Notes: a model not told the origin generated them from the letters alone. A DNA stretch of 64,000 nt from Thermoactinomyces sp. DSM 45891 (GCF_900119485.1 NZ_FPJZ01000014.1:11706-75705), one strand, 5' to 3'; shown: positions 1-8,285, counted from the stretch's first letter. Program-made: numbers and translations.

Positions 1-1
1 C

Positions 2-427
2 TGTATATCGGGTTTGATTATCATGAATCTTTCTTCTAAGATCTCACGAAAAGGGTTAGTGCTCGCTGGATTCATCATCGCGATCCTCTGCGGGGGACTC
101 ATGTTTGTAAACCACAGTGTGGCAATTGCTTGCTTTAATAACATGATGTTTGGATTCTGCGGTTCGGGGATTCGAATCATTATGTATTCGGAAGTGATGG
201 AAAAACTACCGTCTGAGTACATAGGAAGAGCGATGTCAATCTGGAATGTGATTGGAATGGCCCTACAAATCGGCTGTACGTATATAGTAGGGAAATCGAT
301 GGATGCATGGGGTGCGCAGTACGGATTCTTGATTTTATCAAGTGTGATGATGCTAGGCTTTATCATCTATGGACTCTCTTATCGTATGGGCAAGAAGAGT
401 AGCAGTAGTAGCACAATGGCTGGATAG
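2..427 (+). CDS. MFS transporter, C-terminal part (5' end outside window)
   Basis: The frame is open from the left edge, so only the last 141 codons of a larger gene are present. The protein shows about four hydrophobic segments separated by short basic loops and ends in a Ser-rich, Lys-containing tail, as in the last membrane helices of a 12-helix major facilitator efflux protein. The segment around residues GRAMSIWNVIGMAL resembles the conserved loop/TM11 region of drug-efflux type MFS proteins. It lies 12 bp upstream of the LOG-family gene and is probably in one operon with it and the ATP-grasp ligase, which suggests export of the product of those enzymes. Substrate unknown; a TTG at 14 is an internal codon rather than the true start. 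Confidence 0.75.
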   Translation, partial: CISGLIIMNLSSKISRKGLVLAGFIIAILCGGLMFVNHSVAIACFNNMMFGFCGSGIRIIMYSEVMEKLPSEYIGRAMSIWNVIGMALQIGCTYIVGKSMDAWGAQYGFLILSSVMMLGFIIYGLSYRMGKKSSSSSTMAG

Positions 428-439
428 GGGGATACAGAT

Positions 440-1021
440 ATGATTGCAAAGCTCAAGGATGAAAGCCCACCTTTAATTTGTTGCTTTTGTGGTGCTAGAA
501 CAGGTAACGATCCCATTTGGATGAAACAAGCAGAGGTAGCAGGAAGAAAGCTATCTGAGGCTGGCTTCGGTATTGTGTATGGGGGTGGCACTGTTGGCAT
601 GATGGGGAGATTGGCAGATGAGGTAGCAGTTAGCGGTGGTAGAGTTGTCGGGGTTTTGCCTGAGTTTCTCAAACATCAGGAGGCGGAAGGCGAAGCACGG
701 GCCTCTACGATCTTCACCCAAAGCATGCATGAGCGGAAAAATACGATGTATCAATTAGCATCTGGTTTTTTGGCTATGCCGGGTGGAATTGGTACCTTTG
801 ATGAACTGTGTGAAACGATTGCATGGTTAAAGATTGGCATACATGACGCCCCTCTCTATATATGGAATATCCATCATTTTTTTGATCCGTTTATCCAGTT
901 GATTGATAATTTGAAGCATCACGGCTTTTTGAACGATGATGATATGACCAAAGTAAAGATTGTCGATGACATTGATACGATTGTTTCTTCATTAAAAGAA
1001 GCGATTTCCATTCATAAATAG
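440..1021 (+). CDS. LOG family protein (putative cytokinin-riboside-type phosphoribohydrolase)
   Basis: 193 residues, Rossmann-like fold. The family signature PGGIGTFDEL (PGGxGTxxE) is at about residues 114-123 and an early GGGTVGMMG glycine-rich nucleotide-binding turn at about residues 48-56. Characterised LOG proteins hydrolyse the N-glycosidic bond of nucleoside 5'-monophosphates to release the base and ribose 5-phosphate; the substrate here cannot be told. A ribosome binding site (TAGGGGGAT) precedes the ATG. The gene sits between an exporter and an ATP-grasp ligase, a setting more typical of a specialised-metabolite cluster than of housekeeping LOG genes. Confidence 0.85.
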   Translation: MIAKLKDESPPLICCFCGARTGNDPIWMKQAEVAGRKLSEAGFGIVYGGGTVGMMGRLADEVAVSGGRVVGVLPEFLKHQEAEGEARASTIFTQSMHERKNTMYQLASGFLAMPGGIGTFDELCETIAWLKIGIHDAPLYIWNIHHFFDPFIQLIDNLKHHGFLNDDDMTKVKIVDDIDTIVSSLKEAISIHK

Positions 1022-1052
1022 TAAATTTCCTTGACTTAGTGGAGGTACAACG

Positions 1053-2267
1053 ATGGTAACGAATCAAAATATAGTGATTATGAACCGCTGGAGTGATGAT
1101 TACGGAAACTATGCAATTCTTCTTGATCATCATCAGAATAACGTTTCCTACATCGTAAATGCGGGTGGTGCGGTGTATCTAAAGAATCACCCAGAGATTC
1201 CTAACTATGCACAAGTGGTTAACGATTTGAAAGATGTAGAAGAAGTAAGTGCGGCAATGGATCATATCATAAGCCGTTTTGGCAAGATCGATGTTCTCAT
1301 CGCATTATCGGAAAATGATATTTTAGTTGCGGGACAAATGAGAGATCGTTATTCGATTCAAGGGATGGGTTTACAAGATACCTTGCGATTTATTGATAAA
1401 GTTGAGATGAAAAAGAGTTTTGCGGGTACGAAGGTTGCGGTTCCTCGCTATTTAGAGGATTTGACGGAAAAGAGTTTGCTTGATTTTGTATCAGAGACTG
1501 GATTTCCTGTTGTTCTAAAGCCGAGAACAGGGGCAGCTAGTGCAGGAGTAAAGATTATCCCTGATCGGGAACGGCTTATGGCTACGATGAAAGAGATTGA
1601 TATTCATACCTATGAGTGTGAGGAATATATCGAAGGTCCCATTTTTCATATGGATGGTATTATGAAAAATGGAGAGCTTGTCTTTGTAAGGACGTCTCGC
1701 TATCTAAACACATGCTATGAATATACACAAGGAAAACCAGTTGGTTCCATCATCATTTCCGATGAGCAGAGATCGAAGAAATTTGCTGACTTTACGGAAG
1801 AGGTGATGAAGACCCTTCGGCTGGACAACGGTGTGTTTCATCTAGAGGCTATTCTACGAGATGGGAATGAGCCTGTATTCCTAGAGTTAGGTGCACGTCA
1901 AGGGGGCGGGGAAGTCGTGCCTCTTATGAGGCTTCTATATGATGTGGACTTAGTGAGGGCCCTTTTCCAATCCCAACTGGGAGAAGAAATTGAAGTAGCT
2001 CCTAGGAAGACGCCTTTCGTATCTGGATTCTTGTTATTTCCTGAGCCCAAAGAGGTTCCTTGTAAAGTGGTGAAGGTATCTACAGTAGAGAACTTATCTA
2101 CACTCTCCTATGAATATATTCCTGAAGTAGATTCGATTCTGGACGGTAAAGGCGGGTACTATTTTAACGCTGGTAAATTTGCCTTTATTGGTCGTGAAGA
2201 AGACATCGAATCGGATCTTCTGAGAGCCATGAACGAATATGAAATCGTAACGGAGCCAATCTCATAA
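1053..2267 (+). CDS. ATP-grasp domain ligase (carboxylate-amine ligase-like)
   Basis: 404 residues. An N-terminal Rossmann-like region is followed by an ATP-grasp fold: VVLKPRTGAASAGV (about residues 155-168, nucleotide-binding glycine loop), EEYIEGP (adenine-contact strand and hinge), and FHLEAILRDG...VFLELGAR (Mg-binding acidic strands, about residues 265-286). The organisation resembles L-amino acid ligases of the BacD/carbamoyl-phosphate-synthetase-like group that join an amine to a carboxylate using ATP. A good Shine-Dalgarno GGAGG lies before the ATG. Substrates are not predictable. It is the last gene of the leftmost operon and is followed by a hairpin terminator. Confidence 0.85.
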   Translation: MVTNQNIVIMNRWSDDYGNYAILLDHHQNNVSYIVNAGGAVYLKNHPEIPNYAQVVNDLKDVEEVSAAMDHIISRFGKIDVLIALSENDILVAGQMRDRYSIQGMGLQDTLRFIDKVEMKKSFAGTKVAVPRYLEDLTEKSLLDFVSETGFPVVLKPRTGAASAGVKIIPDRERLMATMKEIDIHTYECEEYIEGPIFHMDGIMKNGELVFVRTSRYLNTCYEYTQGKPVGSIIISDEQRSKKFADFTEEVMKTLRLDNGVFHLEAILRDGNEPVFLELGARQGGGEVVPLMRLLYDVDLVRALFQSQLGEEIEVAPRKTPFVSGFLLFPEPKEVPCKVVKVSTVENLSTLSYEYIPEVDSILDGKGGYYFNAGKFAFIGREEDIESDLLRAMNEYEIVTEPIS

Positions 2268-2271
2268 TAAG

Positions 2272-2335
2272 GAAGACACCGCTTTGCTTCGGTTAGTTTT
2301 GGCTAATCATTTTGAAGTGGGTGTCTTTTCTTTTT
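2272..2335 (+). terminator. Rho-independent terminator after ATP-grasp gene
   Basis: AAGACACC (from 2273) pairs with GGTGTCTT (from 2320) around a long loop and is followed by TTTTCTTTTT. It separates the left biosynthetic operon from fadF. Confidence 0.7.
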
Positions 2336-2358
2336 ATATGGAAAATAAAAAAACTGAA

Positions 2359-2376
2359 TGAATGACCACTCATTTT
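2359..2376 (+). promoter_or_regulatory. FadR-like (TetR family) operator upstream of fadF
   Basis: TGAATGACCACTCATTTT matches the Bacillus subtilis FadR consensus TGAATGAMTANTCATTCA at all but three positions and has AATGA/TCATT arms. A plausible -10 (TACAAT, 2382-2387) follows closely, so a bound repressor would block the promoter. Family knowledge: FadR represses fatty-acid degradation genes, including fadF, until long-chain acyl-CoA binds. Confidence 0.7.
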
Positions 2377-2459
2377 TGTGTTACAATGAAACCAATTAGT
2401 AATGGTAAGATTATATATAGTTTCCTTAAATGAAATGTTTCGAAAGGAGCGAGCTAGCA

Positions 2460-4529
2460 ATGTCTACGTTACAAATTTTCAATATCATTGCACTTATTGC
2501 AGTAGCTAGTTATGCATTTTACTTGTTTGGTTATGTGGTTTATCAACGCTATCAGTACATTCGATTGGGTAAGCCAATTGAATTCGAATTGAACTTTGGA
2601 GAACGCTTCCGTGAGATTTTAATTAATGTATTTGGGCAAAAGAAGCTTTTTAAAGATATGAAAAGCGGGATTATGCACACCGTTATGTTTTATGGGTTTA
2701 TTATTATCCAGTTTGGAGCGATTGATCTTTTTTGGAAGGGCTTACAACCGGGTGGTCATCTACCTCTTGGTCCTGTTTATGGAGTTTTCACTTTCTTGCA
2801 AGAAATCACAACGTTCCTCGTGCTTATCGCTACGATCTATGCGTTTCATCGTAGATATGTGGAGAAACTTGCACGTCTGAAGCGTAATTTTAAATCAGGT
2901 CTGGTTATCATCTTCTTAACTTCGTTGATGTTTTCAATCCTGATGGGTGGCGCTTTTGAACAAATCGCTCTCCAGCATCCATCTAGTTGGGCCACACCGA
3001 TTTCATCTATGTTGGCTGTGCCTTTTTCGGGGCTGTCTGAAGGTGTAGCAGAGGCGGTATTTTATGTTTTTTGGTGGATGCATGCACTTGTACTCTTTAC
3101 TTTCATGGTATATGTACCACAATCCAAGCACTTCCACTTGTTAATGGGACCTGTAAACGTCTTTATGAAACGTCAGCAACCCCCAGGTAAACTCTCATTA
3201 ATTAATTTTGAAGATGAGACGGTAGAAGAGTATGGAGTGGGGAAGGTTACCGATTTTAACCAAAAACAATTGATCGACTTATATGCGTGTGTGGAATGTG
3301 GTCGTTGTACCAATATGTGTCCTGCTTCTGGGACAGGTAAGATGTTATCGCCGATGCAGTTGATTGTGAAGCTACGGGATCATTTAACGGAACAAGGAGC
3401 GGCGATTACACAAAAAGCGCCTTGGGTACCACAAGTTGCCTTTTCGAATGCGAATCAAGCAGCGTTGGAGGTAGCAGTCGGAGAGAGTGGTCCTGCGATG
3501 ATCGGAGATGTCATTACGGAGCAAGAAATTTGGGCTTGTACCACGTGTCGTAACTGTGAAGATCAATGTCCGGTTATGAATGAGCATGTAGATAAAATTA
3601 TCGATATGCGCCGCCACCTCGTGATGACACAAGGGAAGATGAGTGCAGAAGCAGGTCGTGCGTTCTCCAATATCGAGAAGCAAGGAAATCCATGGGGAAT
3701 TAGCAAAAAAGACCGTGATAAGTGGGTGACCGATGCAGAAGTGCCTGTGCCCACAGTAAAAGAAGAGAAGGAATTCGAATATCTTTTCTTTGTAGGTTCT
3801 ATGGGTGCTTATGATATGAGGAGCCAAAAAATCTCACGAACTCTAGTGAAACTCCTTACCCAAGCGGGTGTGAAATTCGCGATTCTCGGAAACAAGGAGA
3901 AAAACTCTGGTGACACACCTCGTCGTATGGGGAATGAGTTCTTGTACCAGCAACTGGCGGAAGATAATATCAAACAGTTCCAAAAGAACAACGTTAAGAA
4001 GATCATTACTATTGATCCACATGCTTACAACGCTTTTAAAAATGAATACCCAGACCTTGGTTTGGAAGCGGAAGTGTATCATCATTCCGAAGTGCTAGCA
4101 GATCTCATCTCGGATGGACGTCTCGTTCCAAGTAAGACATTGACCGAACGTATCACCTATCATGATTCTTGCTATCTCGGACGCTATAACGATATCTACT
4201 CCGCCCCGCGCTTCATCCTAAGTAAGATTCCAGGGATTGACTTGGTAGAGATGAAACGTAGCTTTGAAGATGCGATGTGCTGTGGTGCCGGTGGTGGCAT
4301 GATGTGGATGGAAGAGCATGAAGGAACACGTGTCAACGTTGCGCGTACCGAACAAGCACTTGAAACAAAGCCGACAATGATTGGTAGTGCTTGTCCATAC
4401 TGCTTAACCATGTTGTCAGATGGAACGAAAGCAAAAGAAGTAGAGGAGTCGGTGCAAACACTTGATGTCGCTGAGATACTTGCTCTCTCTATTGAATTTA
4501 CGATTGATCAAGAAGAGCAGGCCTCCTAA
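2460..4529 (+). CDS. fadF: FadF-like membrane iron-sulfur reductase (ETF:menaquinone oxidoreductase type)
   Basis: 689 residues when started at the second in-frame ATG, which has AAGGAGC nine bases upstream; an ATG 30 bases earlier lacks a site. Residues 1-250 carry about six membrane helices of the NarI-like type. Two 4Fe-4S motifs follow, CVECGRCTNMCP (about 277) and CTTCRNCEDQCP (about 360), then a cysteine-rich CCG-type domain with HDSCYLG and CCGAGGG (about 570-610). Proteins of this group are proposed to take electrons from acyl-CoA dehydrogenases through ETF and pass them to menaquinone. In B. subtilis fadF directly precedes acdA-rpoE-pyrG; here the same block is present but about 9 kb of foreign-looking DNA separates fadF from the acyl-CoA genes. 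Confidence 0.92.
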   Translation: MSTLQIFNIIALIAVASYAFYLFGYVVYQRYQYIRLGKPIEFELNFGERFREILINVFGQKKLFKDMKSGIMHTVMFYGFIIIQFGAIDLFWKGLQPGGHLPLGPVYGVFTFLQEITTFLVLIATIYAFHRRYVEKLARLKRNFKSGLVIIFLTSLMFSILMGGAFEQIALQHPSSWATPISSMLAVPFSGLSEGVAEAVFYVFWWMHALVLFTFMVYVPQSKHFHLLMGPVNVFMKRQQPPGKLSLINFEDETVEEYGVGKVTDFNQKQLIDLYACVECGRCTNMCPASGTGKMLSPMQLIVKLRDHLTEQGAAITQKAPWVPQVAFSNANQAALEVAVGESGPAMIGDVITEQEIWACTTCRNCEDQCPVMNEHVDKIIDMRRHLVMTQGKMSAEAGRAFSNIEKQGNPWGISKKDRDKWVTDAEVPVPTVKEEKEFEYLFFVGSMGAYDMRSQKISRTLVKLLTQAGVKFAILGNKEKNSGDTPRRMGNEFLYQQLAEDNIKQFQKNNVKKIITIDPHAYNAFKNEYPDLGLEAEVYHHSEVLADLISDGRLVPSKTLTERITYHDSCYLGRYNDIYSAPRFILSKIPGIDLVEMKRSFEDAMCCGAGGGMMWMEEHEGTRVNVARTEQALETKPTMIGSACPYCLTMLSDGTKAKEVEESVQTLDVAEILALSIEFTIDQEEQAS

Positions 4530-4578
4530 TAAGACTATAGACCATTGATAAATCTGCACACGTTAGGGGTGAATACCA

Positions 4579-4749
4579 ATGCATGTACGCAAAATCTCCG
4601 ATAAAGGTCAAATCGTGATTCCGAGTGAGATCCGTCGAAAGTTAGAGATGAATGAGGGGGATCAGATCGCGTTTATCGAGACGAAAAAAGGTAATCTTTT
4701 GTTGGTAAATGTGAATAAGATTATGATTGATGAGGTTCAGGAGCTTTGA
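4579..4749 (+). CDS. AbrB/MazE/SpoVT-type swapped-hairpin DNA-binding protein
   Basis: A 56-residue protein. The N-terminal half reads like an AbrB-family swapped-hairpin domain: RKISDKGQIVIPSEIRRKL followed by an EGDQIAFIE segment. RBS AGGGGTG precedes the ATG. It could be a stand-alone transition-type regulator or the antitoxin half of a toxin-antitoxin pair, but no PIN or MazF-like partner is readable downstream. It sits 50 bp after fadF and marks the border of the accessory island. Confidence 0.8.
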   Translation: MHVRKISDKGQIVIPSEIRRKLEMNEGDQIAFIETKKGNLLLVNVNKIMIDEVQEL

Positions 4750-4998
4750 TATTTAGTTAGACACAAATGGTTTAGCTTGTTGGAGCAATCCCGGGGCATG
4801 TATCTATCCACAGCTCAAATAGTAAGCCTGCATATGCACAGTTGCGATTTGTTGTCGATAAGGTAATTACAAGCACTTTCTATCATCAAGTCTTTGTAGG
4901 TAAGGATAAAGCCAACTGGTAAAAAATGATTGCTTATTACTTCATCTCATTGTAGAATTTAACGTGAATTCTGAATACGAGGAGAAGGATGATATCAG
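4750..4998. other. Non-coding stretch, possible gene relic
   Basis: No convincing gene. One frame stays open for about 50 codons up to a TAA at 4920-4922 (ending VFVGKDKANW) but has no start codon or ribosome binding site, so it may be a decayed gene of unknown identity. Confidence 0.3.
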
Positions 4999-5118
4999 AT
5001 GGAGATGAATGGAATAGGAACAACTCTTGTTCAGATGTCTAGCTTTCTCTGGTTGTTAGGGATTTTAATAGTAGTATCCGCTGGTGTTTATTTCCTAGCG
5101 AGAAACGTAAAAAAATAA
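4999..5118 (+). CDS. Small single-pass membrane peptide (39 aa)
   Basis: Short frame beginning MEMNGIGTTLV with one hydrophobic helix (FLWLLGILIVVSAGVYFLA) and a basic end RNVKK, giving an N-out/C-in single-span peptide. GGAG lies 14 bases upstream of this ATG and closer to a second in-frame ATG at 5005. A terminator hairpin starts about 20 bases after the stop, which supports a real transcription unit. No family recognised; could be a small regulator or a toxin-like peptide. Confidence 0.5.
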   Translation: MEMNGIGTTLVQMSSFLWLLGILIVVSAGVYFLARNVKK

Positions 5119-5140
5119 CAATGTTTACAAATCAATTTTA

Positions 5141-5192
5141 GGAGAGGGGAGATTGAGGATTGATTTAATCCTTATCCCTCCTCTTTTTTTCT
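5141..5192 (+). terminator. Terminator after the 39-aa membrane peptide gene
   Basis: Inner stem AGGATT/AATCCT (5156-5161 with 5167-5172) inside an imperfect GGAGAGGGG/CCCTCCTC stem, followed by a run of seven to eight T. Confidence 0.65.
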
Positions 5193-5431
5193 TTTCTAGT
5201 TATCCAAAAGTGAAGAAGCCTGTTATCAAGTTATCAAGGCTTGTACTAACTTACATAAAAATATTTTTCTACAGGTGTGTCAGTCATGTATAAACCAACG
5301 AATAAAATAATGTCTTCACTCGAAGGTAACTCTATATACCTGCCCCTATACTAGTTTAGTGCCTTCACTTCTGTTAGCGTATGGCTACTAAGAAGAAGGA
5401 CAAATATAAATGTAACTATTACGATTAAATA

Positions 5432-5460
5432 TTGAAAAAACTCCAATTTTGTTATATAAT
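5432..5460 (+). promoter_or_regulatory. Sigma-A promoter of toxin gene A
   Basis: TTGAAA, 17-nt spacer, TATAAT. The same -35 and spacer length occur at the second toxin gene (25717-25745). The stretch 5193-5431 upstream shows no gene. Confidence 0.75.
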
Positions 5461-5505
5461 ATTAGAATAGGTAATTTTATATTTAGCATGTAAATCGCAG
5501 ATAGA

Positions 5506-5536
5506 CGAAAGGGGTGGCATATGCTGCCCTTTTTCG
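5506..5536 (+). promoter_or_regulatory. Terminator-like hairpin in the leader of toxin gene A
   Basis: AAAGGGGTGGCAT pairs with ATGCTGCCCTTTT, about 13 pairs including wobbles, ending in TTTTT. It lies after the promoter and before the ribosome binding site, so it would act as a conditional attenuator or a 5' stabiliser rather than as the end of another gene. A counterpart sits at 25795-25831. Confidence 0.6.
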
Positions 5537-5563
5537 TTGGGTTATGGGGGAGATATTCCATCT

Positions 5564-7159
5564 ATGAGAAACAACACGAATAGAAAAAGATTATCGAAAT
5601 TCTTACTTATTATGATGGTTGTCTTTTTAAGCTTTGGTTACATAGGAAATGGTGTCGCATATGCTGTGGATTTCAACATCGATAATACTCCCATAAATGG
5701 AGGATTCAATCAAGACATTGCTCAAACATCAACCGCAACGGAAAAAGGATGGCTAGAGTCTGCAGGAGATTGGATTAGTGACAAGTGGGACGGTTTCACA
5801 GATTGGTGTAGTGAAACGTGGGATGATATAAACAATCTATTGGACGATCTAGGTGCTAAGATTCAGGATATCATGGACACTGCATGGAAGTGGGCATTAG
5901 CAATCGGATCTGCAGCTACATTAGCATGGGCATTTTTGAAGAAGCAGATTCCTGCACTACAAGCCGTTGAATGGGCATTCTCTTTTATCAAAGGTGCATT
6001 ACGAGGATTGGCTGACATTGTGATCGGGGTCTTTGACTTAGTGGTTGGAGCCTTGGGACTACTTGCCTATATCGTTTTCAATCCGATTGAGTCAGGAAAG
6101 AAGCTTGGACATTGGATTACGCATCCGGGCGAAGTCTGGAACAACATATCGAATATGGTAGGCGGAGTCTGGAATGAGATAACTGAATCGTGGGATCGAA
6201 TGGTTGTGAACGGTGATGCGAATTCTCGTTCAGAGTGGTTAGGTTATGCGACGACACAAATTGTCGGTATATTCGTTGGGACAAAAGGCTTAGATAAAGC
6301 AGGCAAGGCAGGCTCTGTTGTTTCAAAGGCAGGCGGCATCTCTAGTAGATTTCCTCTAGCAAGTAAAGCTTTTGATGCAATCTCTGATTCATTCAAAGGA
6401 TTCGGTGACAAAGTAAAGTCATTCGGCGATAATCTATTCGGTAATGCCAAGAGAATACTTGCTACCACTACAGCAGGTGCGATGTTACTTACAGGGATTA
6501 CGTTTGTGTGGCCGAAGATTGAACCGTACATAATGAAGTTCTCGGATTGTGTGGCCATACAACAGCAGGATACAAGGCATTATTTTGCTTCGATGCAGTT
6601 GGCTGGGAAGATTGATTGTCCGAGTGGAAATAGTTCACAGGCTCTTGATGAAACAATCCTTCCTAAGGATATAGATTATGAGGAATTGTTAGCAAAAGGA
6701 AAACTATTTGCTAGTAAGACGGAATTTCCTACAGGTATTGATGATAAGGTTACAATAATTGATCAACAGTTGATTTGGAAAGGTGATATTCCTACCTTTA
6801 CTGATAGTAATTATCGAACAGTAGTAACGAATGAAGAGATTACTTTGTATCGTGTTTATGGTAATAAGGAAGGTGAACGAGGGGCTTTAAAAGTTGGTTC
6901 ATTTGCTACGACCTCACCAGCCAAAAGCCGTGTGCAAGTACAAAGGGACAGTGCTCTATTACCTGAGTGGGGAAATACGATGGAAAAAGAGGTTACAATT
7001 ACAATTCCTAAAGGTACTACCATTAATATAGGGAAAGTAGCACCTCAGACAGCAAAAGATACGGGAATTGAATATCCTGGAGGCGGAGATCAGATATTAT
7101 TACCATATCCGGCGAAAGAAGAGTGGTTTGGAGCAACTCGAGATGTTCCAATTAAATGA
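5564..7159 (+). CDS. Secreted polymorphic toxin A with C-terminal ART-like (TreTu-type) domain
   Basis: 531 residues from the ATG behind GGGGGAG; an upstream in-frame TTG lies at the leader hairpin and is unlikely. Order: Sec signal peptide ending near GVAYA; Trp-rich module with GDWISDKWDGFTDWCSETW (about 60-80), shared with toxin B; hydrophobic segments (about 100-180); a pre-toxin-like region with NGDANSRSEWLGYATTQIVG and VGTKGLDKAGKAG (about 215-250); one more hydrophobic span; then a C-terminal domain (about 422-531) with YRVYGN, GSFATTSP and GGGDQILLP. That last pattern resembles TreTu-type ADP-ribosyltransferase toxins; the usual acidic catalytic position is uncertain here. Two small genes follow at once, as expected for immunity. 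Target unknown; the ART assignment is by motif pattern only. Confidence 0.75.
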   Translation: MRNNTNRKRLSKFLLIMMVVFLSFGYIGNGVAYAVDFNIDNTPINGGFNQDIAQTSTATEKGWLESAGDWISDKWDGFTDWCSETWDDINNLLDDLGAKIQDIMDTAWKWALAIGSAATLAWAFLKKQIPALQAVEWAFSFIKGALRGLADIVIGVFDLVVGALGLLAYIVFNPIESGKKLGHWITHPGEVWNNISNMVGGVWNEITESWDRMVVNGDANSRSEWLGYATTQIVGIFVGTKGLDKAGKAGSVVSKAGGISSRFPLASKAFDAISDSFKGFGDKVKSFGDNLFGNAKRILATTTAGAMLLTGITFVWPKIEPYIMKFSDCVAIQQQDTRHYFASMQLAGKIDCPSGNSSQALDETILPKDIDYEELLAKGKLFASKTEFPTGIDDKVTIIDQQLIWKGDIPTFTDSNYRTVVTNEEITLYRVYGNKEGERGALKVGSFATTSPAKSRVQVQRDSALLPEWGNTMEKEVTITIPKGTTINIGKVAPQTAKDTGIEYPGGGDQILLPYPAKEEWFGATRDVPIK

Positions 7160-7172
7160 GGAGGTAGGGTGT

Positions 7173-7514
7173 ATGTCAACAGAATTAAATTTAGAGAAGG
7201 TAGTAGTAGAAATTAGAGATTGGTTTGAAGAAAATGAAGCGACATGGCTTATGCTACCTACTGGTTGGGATGGTCGTCCATATGACAACATTCATCGTTT
7301 GCAGTTTCTCGCACATCGTCCTAGTAAGCTCCTACTTGAATTAGATCAACATGGCCTTTTTATTTTTACAGACTTAAAAGGATTTCAGCGAACTGACACT
7401 AAAAGTGAAACGGTCTTGAGATTCTTTGACTTTTCTCAGTGTATTGTTGTGGGGGACACTTACCATAAGGTATACAAAGAAGGATCTGTACAATTTCTCG
7501 CCCCAAAACGTTAG
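7173..7514 (+). CDS. Candidate immunity protein 1 of toxin A
   Basis: 113 residues, cytosolic, acidic. RBS GAGGAGG directly follows the toxin stop codon, so the start is the ATG and not the upstream in-frame codons overlapping the toxin. It contains LPTGWDGRPYDN, then a predicted beta-strand series LLLELDQHGLFIFTDL. The next gene is a clear paralogue. No known family recognised. Position and size fit an immunity protein that neutralises the ART-like domain; function is inferred from context. Confidence 0.7.
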   Translation: MSTELNLEKVVVEIRDWFEENEATWLMLPTGWDGRPYDNIHRLQFLAHRPSKLLLELDQHGLFIFTDLKGFQRTDTKSETVLRFFDFSQCIVVGDTYHKVYKEGSVQFLAPKR

Positions 7515-7527
7515 TGAGGGAATTAAA

Positions 7528-7875
7528 ATGGATACGGTAGTAAAAGACATTGAGCAATGGTTTCAAGAACAGTTATGTGCAGGTCTCATTTTACCTACTG
7601 GCTGGAATGGAAGACCTTATGATAATGTATATCGTCTTACTTTTGTTGCAGGCCGTCCTCGGTGGCTTATGATCGAACTAGACGATAATAGTCTTTTCGT
7701 AATCACAGATTTAAAGGAGTGTAAGCCGTCTGAATCAGAATTGACTCTTTCAGGCTTTACTCAGTTTGTTCGGCATAATCCGGGCGGTGATACTTTTGAT
7801 CCGAGTATGGAGGTTTTTACAGAGGGATCAATTCAATTAGATAAAAGGCTATTTTATTTAAGTGTGGACTTGTAA
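7528..7875 (+). CDS. Candidate immunity protein 2 of toxin A (paralogue of the preceding gene)
   Basis: 115 residues. It repeats the landmarks of the upstream gene in the same order: IEQWF, LPTGWNGRPYDN, LMIELDDNSLFVITDLKE, and a C-terminal EGSIQ. The two genes therefore arose by tandem duplication but have diverged considerably. RBS GTGAGGG precedes the ATG; the gap to the previous stop is 13 bp, so all three genes are likely co-transcribed. It may protect against a variant toxin. Confidence 0.7.
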   Translation: MDTVVKDIEQWFQEQLCAGLILPTGWNGRPYDNVYRLTFVAGRPRWLMIELDDNSLFVITDLKECKPSESELTLSGFTQFVRHNPGGDTFDPSMEVFTEGSIQLDKRLFYLSVDL

Positions 7876-8056
7876 TATTGCTAACTTATAATAAGTGGCT
7901 ATTTTAGGTCTGAATGTTCTGTATATATTAATGTCGTCAACTATAGAGAAGTGCTTGAGCTATATGGACTGTATGGAACTGTATATGGATGAATGGATAG
8001 GATTAACAGTAATTAAATTAACTAGAAAATAATCAAGAATCGGGGAGATGTAAGAC

Positions 8057-8215
8057 GTGGGAAAATATAAATCTAGAACAGTGTTAAAGTCTGAACAATA
8101 CAAGACGATCGCACTAATGATCTACAAGGATGTAAACGGTCTGACAAACGATCAAATAGCGCATGAGGTGGGGATAAATCCATCTACTATTTATGAGTGG
8201 AAGAAAAGGGAATAG
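8057..8215 (+). CDS. Truncated phage HTH protein (phBC6A51-like small terminase relic)
   Basis: 52 residues from a GTG behind GGGGAGATG. The C-terminal part, LTNDQIAHEVGINPSTIYEW, is a helix-turn-helix of the kind found at the N-terminus of phage small-terminase/phBC6A51 proteins, which are normally well over 100 residues. A different frame continues with IAELLAELDRV after the stop, so a frameshift has probably cut the gene. Together with the large-terminase fragment at 13177 this suggests prophage decay in the island. Confidence 0.5.
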   Translation: MGKYKSRTVLKSEQYKTIALMIYKDVNGLTNDQIAHEVGINPSTIYEWKKRE

Positions 8216-8248
8216 CTGAATTGTTAGCAGAGCTGGATAGGGTATAAG

Positions 8249-8285
8249 CCTAGACAAAGTATAAGAGGGATAGAGGCTGTCTAGG
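8249..8285 (+). terminator. Hairpin after the HTH relic
   Basis: CCTAGACA pairs perfectly with TGTCTAGG (8 bp) around a 21-nt loop. No strong T-run follows, so termination is likely but not certain. Confidence 0.4.

Noticed and set aside
4579..4922. AbrB-like protein plus downstream toxin as a toxin-antitoxin pair
   Set aside because: The downstream frame lacks a start codon, ribosome binding site and any PIN or MazF-like motif.
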